A stretch of DNA of 33,220 nt from the NCBI GenBank assembly GCA_022772585.1, contig JALEZN010000063.1:1-33220 (forward strand), written 5' to 3'. Source of the stretch: Clostridiales bacterium. GTDB lineage: Bacteria > Bacillota > Clostridia > Oscillospirales > Oscillospiraceae. Both the position numbers and the translations under genes were made by a program. Positions 29,673-33,220 of this stretch are shown here, piece after piece. How positions within the stretch are numbered: the stretch's first letter is position 1; every line of letters starts with the position of its first letter. The notes beneath the pieces are model-generated. The model was not told the DNA's origin. It did not search any database and saw only the letters and a program-made list of their open reading frames with translations.

Positions 29673-31386
29673 CGGCATCCTCCGGCAGAGGGAACCAGCC
29701 CAGGCACTCGGCGTTGATCTTCGCTCCGCCGTCTTTGAAAGACCATGTACAGAGGATGCCATCCCACCAGGCAAGCTGCTTGACGATCATACCGTCACAG
29801 TCAAATCGGCAGTAGTATTTTCCGCTCCTGGTCGGCTCCTCCACGGTCCCGTCGGCGAACTCCAGCGGCCCCCATCCGGCTATGGGAGGTTCAACATGGG
29901 TGGACGCTTCGGTAGCCCCTTTTGGCATCGGTGTCCAGAGCGTCACCTCTTCCCAATCAATGACAGAATCTTGTAGCTTCTTGCTTCCCTCATAAACACT
30001 GCTGTCTGCTATACCGTAACTGTCAATGACTATAATCTCGGCACCGAGTTCCGGTTCTTCATCGCAGCTGTGCCACACAATTCCAGGTGTAGAATCGATA
30101 GAACCGGTTCGCCCAATCTGAATATTGTCTGAACGCCCAAGCAAATAGTCAATCGACACGCCCAGGAAATCCGCAGCATTGCAAATGTGCCTCACATCAT
30201 CACCATCAATGCCAAGCGGTGTTCTGCTATATTTTGATATCTTGTCAGGTCGACTCATTTGATATCTGCGGATATTGGTCGCATCCATATATGCATCATC
30301 GTCAAAGCCGCGCTCTTCCATTTGGCTGTCATAGATATCCCACATTTGCCCGATCAAACGAATAATGTCTTGATCCCGTTGTGCGGCTTCCAGTTCCCGG
30401 CGCTCCTGCTCCGCCTTATCTGCGGCTTTTGCTGCTTTTTTCTCATCTTTGGCCGCTTGCTTCTCGGCACGACACAGATCACAGGCATAGCCACAGGAAA
30501 TAAGGTACTCACATTCCGCACAACACGCAGCGCAAGGAGTCGTGAGCATATAATCATCCCTGCGATTGCAAATGCGCTTGAGCTTGTTGGCCACATTATC
30601 GCACATAGCCCCAGTCTTTTTTGGACATTGCTTGCCCTCAACAACGGCCATCTTTTTGCCATATCGATTCGCTTCAGACTCGTAAAACGCCCTTAGGTCG
30701 TGCCCCTTTTCGGCTATACCTGCATAGAGCGCCATCTGGTGCGACATAGGCATTTGAGCAATAGTATAGGCAGTGCTCTCGGCCAGTTTTCCATTGGCAT
30801 AGTGGGCGTACCATTCGGAGATCAGATTATCCCGAATCACCTTCAGCCGTGCCAGCTTGGTCTTACTGACCTTGCAGGCCTCGGCAACATGGTCACGCAT
30901 CCTGCCGGGGAACTCGTACCCTTCCTCCTTCAGCTGGTAGAGAAGAGTCTCCACCCGCTCCGCCTGCTTGCTGATTTCCGCAGAGGTCAGCTTCCGGGTG
31001 TCGCTGTTGGCGTAAATCAGGCGCAGCTCCTGGAGGGCGGCAGATCCATCGGTGCGCTCACGGATACAGGGGATCTCCCGTAAATCGTCCCTGCCCTCGT
31101 TCACCAGCTGACGAATCGCCGCCCGGCGCCGATGGCCGGACACAATGATAACGCGGTCAGCGGCGTCCGGGTTCGCCCGCACACGGATAGGCTGCTGCAA
31201 CCCAAACAGCTCAATGTTAGCGGCCAACTCATCCAGGCTGGACAGCTCGTAAAAATTGTTGGGATCATCGTCGATCCGGTCGATGTCGATGTACTCGATC
31301 TGCTCACGGCCATCAACGCCGGTGTCCAATTTGGACACGCCTGCGAGGGCCTCGGCCAGATTAAAACCAGCCTTTTTCTCAGCCAT
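29662..31386 (-). CDS. parB: Large multidomain ParB
   Basis: 574 residues, about twice the usual ParB. Residues 28-130 are the ParB nuclease/CTPase-like domain (YIDIDRIDDDPNNFYELSSL, QQPIRVR, VSGHRRRAA at 82-90). Residues about 135-225 are the helical DNA-binding part (KLTSAEISKQAERV, CKVSKTKLARL). A cluster of ten cysteines fills 254-305, then a Lys/Ala/Glu coiled coil to about 340. LGVSIDYLLGRSD (408-420) is the end of an XRE-type HTH. The C-terminus (about 450-574) ends WFPLPED and resembles DUF551-type phage domains. ATG 31386 with GGGAGG upstream overlaps parA by 8 bases. With ParA it would segregate an extrachromosomal phage genome. Confidence 0.9.
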   Translation of the reverse strand: MAEKKAGFNLAEALAGVSKLDTGVDGREQIEYIDIDRIDDDPNNFYELSSLDELAANIELFGLQQPIRVRANPDAADRVIIVSGHRRRAAIRQLVNEGRDDLREIPCIRERTDGSAALQELRLIYANSDTRKLTSAEISKQAERVETLLYQLKEEGYEFPGRMRDHVAEACKVSKTKLARLKVIRDNLISEWYAHYANGKLAESTAYTIAQMPMSHQMALYAGIAEKGHDLRAFYESEANRYGKKMAVVEGKQCPKKTGAMCDNVANKLKRICNRRDDYMLTTPCAACCAECEYLISCGYACDLCRAEKQAAKDEKKAAKAADKAEQERRELEAAQRDQDIIRLIGQMWDIYDSQMEERGFDDDAYMDATNIRRYQMSRPDKISKYSRTPLGIDGDDVRHICNAADFLGVSIDYLLGRSDNIQIGRTGSIDSTPGIVWHSCDEEPELGAEIIVIDSYGIADSSVYEGSKKLQDSVIDWEEVTLWTPMPKGATEASTHVEPPIAGWGPLEFADGTVEEPTRSGKYYCRFDCDGMIVKQLAWWDGILCTWSFKDGGAKINAECLGWFPLPEDADEA

Positions 31387-32158
31387 TGATGGCACCTCCC
31401 TTCAGCCAAACCTGGACAAAGCGCCGGTAGTCGACACCGGCGGCACTGCGGGGGCTGCTGATCAGCAGCGGCTCCTGGGCGAAGGTCATGTCATCGACTT
31501 TGCGAGTGTGCCGGATGTGGGGGAACACGGGCAGACCGCTTGCCTTCAGCGTCGCCTCAGCCTGTTCGATGTTATCGCTCTTGTACCACATGGTAGGCAG
31601 GCAGCCGGCCAGCGTCAGCTTGGGATTGATGGCCCTCATGTTGTGGATCTGGCGGATCAAATTGGTCATGCCCCGCAGGGAGAAAGCGTCCAGCTTGATG
31701 GGAATGATCACATCATCGGCCGCCATCAGAGCGGCAGCGCTGGCGGCATTAAACGCCGGAGGGCAATCCACCAGGCAGATATCGTAACGACGCTCTCTCT
31801 CCAGCAGATGTACCATATCACGCAAAACCGTAGTCTGAACGCTCTTAAGCTCGACCTTAGTGAGATCCAGATCCATCAAAGAATCGTCGCCGGCAAGAAG
31901 ATCGATGCCGGGGAAGTTGCTTGGCTGGATGCAGCAGGCGGCAAATGCACCGCCATCAGCTTCATTGTGCCGCAGCACTTCGGCCAGATTGCCGTTGACG
32001 GGATCTCCGCCGAAGAACTCGGTGGTGTTGCACTGGCTGTCAGCGTCCACCAGCAGTACCCGCTGCTTGTAATCGCTGGCCAGGATCGCGGCCACATTGA
32101 CTGCCGTAGCTGTCTTTGCGACGCCGCCCTTCAGATTGAGGATAACGCTTGTTCTCAT
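31379..32158 (-). CDS. parA: ParA partition ATPase
   Basis: 259 residues. Deviant Walker A KGGVAKTA (10-17) with the signature lysine, VLLVDADSQ (Walker A', 34-42) and CLVDCPPAFN (128-137, Walker B). VIIPIKLDAFSLRGM follows, as in Soj/ParA. It has no N-terminal HTH, so it is of the short chromosomal/type Ib kind. It would form ATP-dependent gradients that move ParB-bound DNA. AGGAGG lies 6 bases before the ATG, just after the helicase stop. Confidence 0.95.
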   Translation of the reverse strand: MRTSVILNLKGGVAKTATAVNVAAILASDYKQRVLLVDADSQCNTTEFFGGDPVNGNLAEVLRHNEADGGAFAACCIQPSNFPGIDLLAGDDSLMDLDLTKVELKSVQTTVLRDMVHLLERERRYDICLVDCPPAFNAASAAALMAADDVIIPIKLDAFSLRGMTNLIRQIHNMRAINPKLTLAGCLPTMWYKSDNIEQAEATLKASGLPVFPHIRHTRKVDDMTFAQEPLLISSPRSAAGVDYRRFVQVWLKGGAING

Positions 32159-32167
32159 TTCGTCCTC

Positions 32168-33220
32168 CTATTTGCAGAATTTTTCCTTGAAAATTGATGT
32201 TTTAGGATAGAAGTTCAGCGGAATCGTGCCTGTCCTTCCATGCCTGTTTTTCGCCACAGTAAACTCAGTGTACGACGGTTGTCCCTCTTTCTCGCTTCCG
32301 TCGTAATATCCAGGGCGATGAAGGAAGAAAATTCCGTCCGCATCCTGCTCTGCTGCGCCGGTATCGCGCAGATCGCTCATCATTGGGCGCTTATCTGCCC
32401 GTTGTTCGTTGGAGCGGTTAAGCTGGGCCAGGCAAAGCACTACGCCATTGATCGACCGTGCAAGCCTTTTAAGCTCTGCCGAAACGGCAGTGTATTCCTC
32501 GTACCGGGAGCGCCGGCCAGGCACCTGAATCAGAGAGAAATGGTCTATGATCACCAGTCGTACACCCTTTCGGCTGCGAGCCATGTCACAGATCTTCCGA
32601 ACATTTGCGCCGGTGCAAGAATTTGTGTAAAGCCTGGATTTTGATATCCGGTTGGCTGCATCCGCCACCTGTTCATACTGTTTTTCCGTTAACCCGCCAT
32701 TGAGCACAGTCTGATAGTCCAGCCTCTCCAAAGTGCTGATCCGTTTGGCCGTCAGCTGTTCGTCATTCATTTCAAGCGAGACAAACAGGATATCCATGTC
32801 CTGCGCAGCGTATTCTGCCAAATTCAGCGACAGAGTCGTCTTGCCCATACCAGGACGGGCAGCCAGGAAATAAAGTCCGCTGTACAGCATTCCGCCTCCC
32901 AGAAGGCGGTCGATCAACTGGAAACCAGTCCGCACATATGGGCTTTTACCGCTGTCGATCATAGCGCGGTGGGCGTAATACCGCTCCACCTGCTGCATCG
33001 GCGTTAGCAGATTGCTCCCCATACGCTCAGCTGTATTGTCGATTGTCCGCTCCAGATCCGGCAGGATCTCCAGCTCCGGGACATTGGCATCCAGTTTTTC
33101 TGCCGCTTCTTGTACAGCGGCGCGTAAGGCACGACGACGGGACGCACTCAGGACCATGTCTGCGTACTCCAGTACGTTGGCGCTGGTGGGCGTGATCTCG
33201 ATCAGCTGTGCCAAGTATTC
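32168..33220 (-). CDS. dnaB: Replicative DNA helicase, DnaB type (5' end outside window)
   Basis: 350 residues are visible; the reading frame is open to the window edge. The first residues, YLAQLIEITPTSANVLEYAD, match the middle of the DnaB N-terminal domain, so the true start lies outside and the TTG at 33214 is internal. RecA-like core: AARPGMGKTTLSLNLAE (Walker A), FVSLEMNDEQL, RLVIIDHFSLI (Walker B), LCLAQLNRSNE (sensor/arginine region) and TEFTVAKNRHGRTG. It unwinds DNA at the fork. No separate helicase loader or primase is visible here. Confidence 0.95.
   Translation of the reverse strand, partial: EYLAQLIEITPTSANVLEYADMVLSASRRRALRAAVQEAAEKLDANVPELEILPDLERTIDNTAERMGSNLLTPMQQVERYYAHRAMIDSGKSPYVRTGFQLIDRLLGGGMLYSGLYFLAARPGMGKTTLSLNLAEYAAQDMDILFVSLEMNDEQLTAKRISTLERLDYQTVLNGGLTEKQYEQVADAANRISKSRLYTNSCTGANVRKICDMARSRKGVRLVIIDHFSLIQVPGRRSRYEEYTAVSAELKRLARSINGVVLCLAQLNRSNEQRADKRPMMSDLRDTGAAEQDADGIFFLHRPGYYDGSEKEGQPSYTEFTVAKNRHGRTGTIPLNFYPKTSIFKEKFCK

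Noticed and set aside
33214..33220. TTG at 33214 as the start of the helicase
   Set aside because: The frame stays open upstream and the first residues match the middle of the DnaB N-terminal domain, so the gene is cut by the window edge.
1..33220. tRNA genes, CRISPR arrays, insertion sequences and an integrase
   Set aside because: I looked on both strands and saw no cloverleaf, regularly spaced repeats, transposase motif or integrase motif.

Overview
The window is a contiguous piece of a tailed double-stranded DNA phage or prophage, most likely a siphovirus (HK97-type head, long tape-measure protein, no sheath or contractile baseplate genes). The host is probably a GC-rich Gram-positive gut clostridium of the Oscillospiraceae kind. 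That rests on strong AGGAGG ribosome sites, consensus sigma-A promoters, TTG/GTG starts and family resemblance; no host gene is present to prove it. Nearly all genes lie on the minus strand and are tightly packed, often with ATGA/GTGA/TGATG overlaps. Phage gene order therefore runs from high to low coordinates.

Layout in transcription order. (1) 33220-26921: replication and segregation genes: DnaB-type helicase (cut by the window edge), ParA, a large multidomain ParB, a run of small zinc-ribbon proteins, SSB, an orphan DPPH methyltransferase and a DUF6378-like protein. (2) 26903-25647: a three-gene cassette on the opposite strand with its own promoter and terminator. It contains a small unknown protein, a four-zinc-ribbon protein and an HTH protein. 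Its promoter overlaps, back to back, a promoter for the next operon, and a 15-bp inverted repeat spans both. (3) 25516-23577: an accessory replication operon with an HUH rolling-circle-type Rep, an RHH protein and a KTR-like zinc ribbon, closed by a strong terminator. (4) 23507-18760: packaging region: HNH nuclease, a structured non-coding gap, a small ParB-like protein, a cobalamin-type radical SAM protein, and small and large terminase. (5) 18758-7019: small membrane protein, portal, ClpP-like prohead protease, major capsid protein, head-tail connectors, major tail protein, chaperone-like protein, tape measure and distal tail protein. (6) 6393-6981: a hicAB toxin-antitoxin unit on the opposite strand with its own promoter and terminator, inserted in the tail module. 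(7) 6313-1: tail-tip protein, tail fibres, a carbohydrate-binding-like tail protein, a collagen-like fibre, and a lysin joining a phosphodiester-glycosidase-like domain to an amidase_3 domain (cut by the left edge).

How the parts work together. HNH, TerS, TerL and portal package DNA into a head built from capsid protein and shaped by the protease. The connectors join it to a tail whose length the tape measure sets, by the usual rule about 220 nm. The fibre block and the lysin recognise and cut the host envelope. DnaB, SSB and the HUH Rep would replicate the genome, and ParA/ParB could segregate it as a plasmid-like prophage. No integrase, CI-like repressor, holin, tRNA or CRISPR array was found here; integrase and holin may lie outside the window.

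Best candidates for something undescribed: the coupled ParB-like and B12/radical-SAM pair between HNH and TerS, and the opposite-strand three-gene cassette behind a shared palindromic bidirectional promoter, which has the layout of an anti-defence operon with its own regulator.
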